Assembly: GCA_013817465.1 (NCBI GenBank)
Contig: JACDCP010000176.1
Coordinates: forward strand, 1 to 6,851
DNA: 6,851 nucleotides
Source: Gammaproteobacteria bacterium
Lineage (GTDB): Bacteria > Pseudomonadota > Gammaproteobacteria > Steroidobacterales > JACDCP01
Direction: 5' to 3'
Part shown: positions 6,100-6,851 of the stretch, in pieces
Position numbering within the stretch: position 1 is the first letter of the stretch
How the letters are laid out: every line of letters starts with the position of its first letter
Notes under the pieces: model-generated
The model's database searches: none
Told to the model about the DNA's origin: nothing
What the model saw: the letters and a program-made list of their open reading frames with translations, nothing else
Made by a program: the position numbers and the translations under genes

Positions 6100-6851
6100 T
6101 CAAGGCTCTGCATGGAGCCCGGCGAGGTTACCCTTCCGATGCAGCCATTCACGCCGGTCGCCGGCGCGCTTCTTCGCCAGCAGCATATCCAGAAGCTGAT
6201 CGGTTTTGTCTCGCGGCTCCACGCCGAGCTGCACGAGGCGGCGTGTGTCGGGCGCCATGGTGGTTTCACGCAACTGTGCGGGGCTCATCTCGCCGAGGCC
6301 CTTGAAGCGCGTCGTCGAGACCTTGCCGCGGCGTTTCTCCGCCGCGATGGTATCCAGAATGCCCTGCCGCTCCGCATCGTCGAGCGCGTAATAGACCTGC
6401 TGGCCCACGTCGATGCGATAAAGCGGCGGCATGGCGACGTATACGTGACCAGCCAGGACCAGCGGCCGGAAGTGGCGCAGGAACAAGGCGCACAGGAGCG
6501 TGGCGATGTGCAGGCCATCGGAGTCCGCATCGGCAAGGATGCAGATCTTGTGATAGCGCAGTCCGCCAAGATCCCGGGCGCCCGGATCGACGCCGAGGGC
6601 GATGCTGATGTTGTGCACTTCCTGAGAGGCGAGCAGCTCGGCCGGATCGACCTCCCAGGTGTTCAGGATCTTGCCGCGTAGCGGCATGATCGCCTGAAAC
6701 TGGCGATCACGGGCCTGCTTGGCGGAGCCGCCTGCCGAATCGCCCTCGACCAGAAACAGTTCGGTCTGCGCCGGATCCGTGCTCGTGCAGTCGGCGAGCT
6801 TGCCGGGCAGTGCCGGGCCGCTGGTGACGCGCTTGCGCACGACTGCCCGGC
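6100..6851 (-). CDS. parE: DNA topoisomerase IV subunit B (ParE), C-terminal part
   Basis: This is the ATPase subunit of topoisomerase IV, partner of ParC. The window holds its last ~250 residues; the N-terminal GHKL ATPase and transducer domains lie beyond the right edge, and the frame is open to 6851. What is present is the TOPRIM and C-terminal region. It begins VVRKRVTSGPALPGKLADCT, then TELFLVEGDSAGGSAKQARD with the TOPRIM glutamate. The metal-binding acidic motif is in ILADADSDGLHIATLLCALF. IMPLRGKILNTWEV, RFKGLGEMSPAQLRETTMAP and LLAKKRAGDRREWL follow the E. coli protein closely. The LASQE motif, which covers resistance positions Ser458 and Glu460 of E. coli ParE, is unchanged. The gene leads a same-strand run of parE, three remnants and parC. 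Confidence 0.97.
   Translation of the reverse strand, partial: RAVVRKRVTSGPALPGKLADCTSTDPAQTELFLVEGDSAGGSAKQARDRQFQAIMPLRGKILNTWEVDPAELLASQEVHNISIALGVDPGARDLGGLRYHKICILADADSDGLHIATLLCALFLRHFRPLVLAGHVYVAMPPLYRIDVGQQVYYALDDAERQGILDTIAAEKRRGKVSTTRFKGLGEMSPAQLRETTMAPDTRRLVQLGVEPRDKTDQLLDMLLAKKRAGDRREWLHRKGNLAGLHAEP

Overview
The window looks like a piece of chromosome from a high-GC gammaproteobacterium of uncertain family. ParE and ParC are close to the enterobacterial and pseudomonad type throughout. The third intact gene resembles FimX, a regulator of type IV pili known from Pseudomonas and Xanthomonas. No tRNA, rRNA, CRISPR array or intact transposase gene is visible.

Layout from left to right: (1) a plus-strand gene, cut at its 5' end by the window edge, encodes a REC(tail)-PAS-GGDEF-EAL protein whose catalytic motifs are all degenerate. 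(2) The 145-bp interval between convergent genes is almost filled by a nest of short repeats around GGGGACATTCCTGATTTC: three direct copies, one good inverted copy and one degraded inverted copy. Direct copy 3 and the inverted copy can form a long hairpin that ends two bases from the parC stop codon. (3) parC, full length on the minus strand, has valine where E. coli ParC has the quinolone-contacting Ser80. (4) About 1.9 kb of decayed minus-strand DNA lies between parC and parE. It holds a broken outer-membrane beta-barrel gene of the alginate-export (AlgE-like) family, the last ~28 codons of what looks like a PqqD-family gene, and a CHASE3 sensor gene that is frameshifted and has lost its output domain. 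(5) The C-terminal part of parE, on the minus strand, runs off the right edge.

parE, the three remnants and parC all point the same way with short gaps. parE and parC encode the two subunits of topoisomerase IV, which decatenates daughter chromosomes. The simplest reading is a parE...parC neighbourhood in which accessory sensor, chaperone-like and porin-like genes between the subunits are being lost by small indels and larger deletions, while the essential flanking genes stay intact. I found no convincing new functional system. The points most worth a second look are the ParC Val substitution, the repeat nest, and the mosaic of gene remnants between parE and parC.
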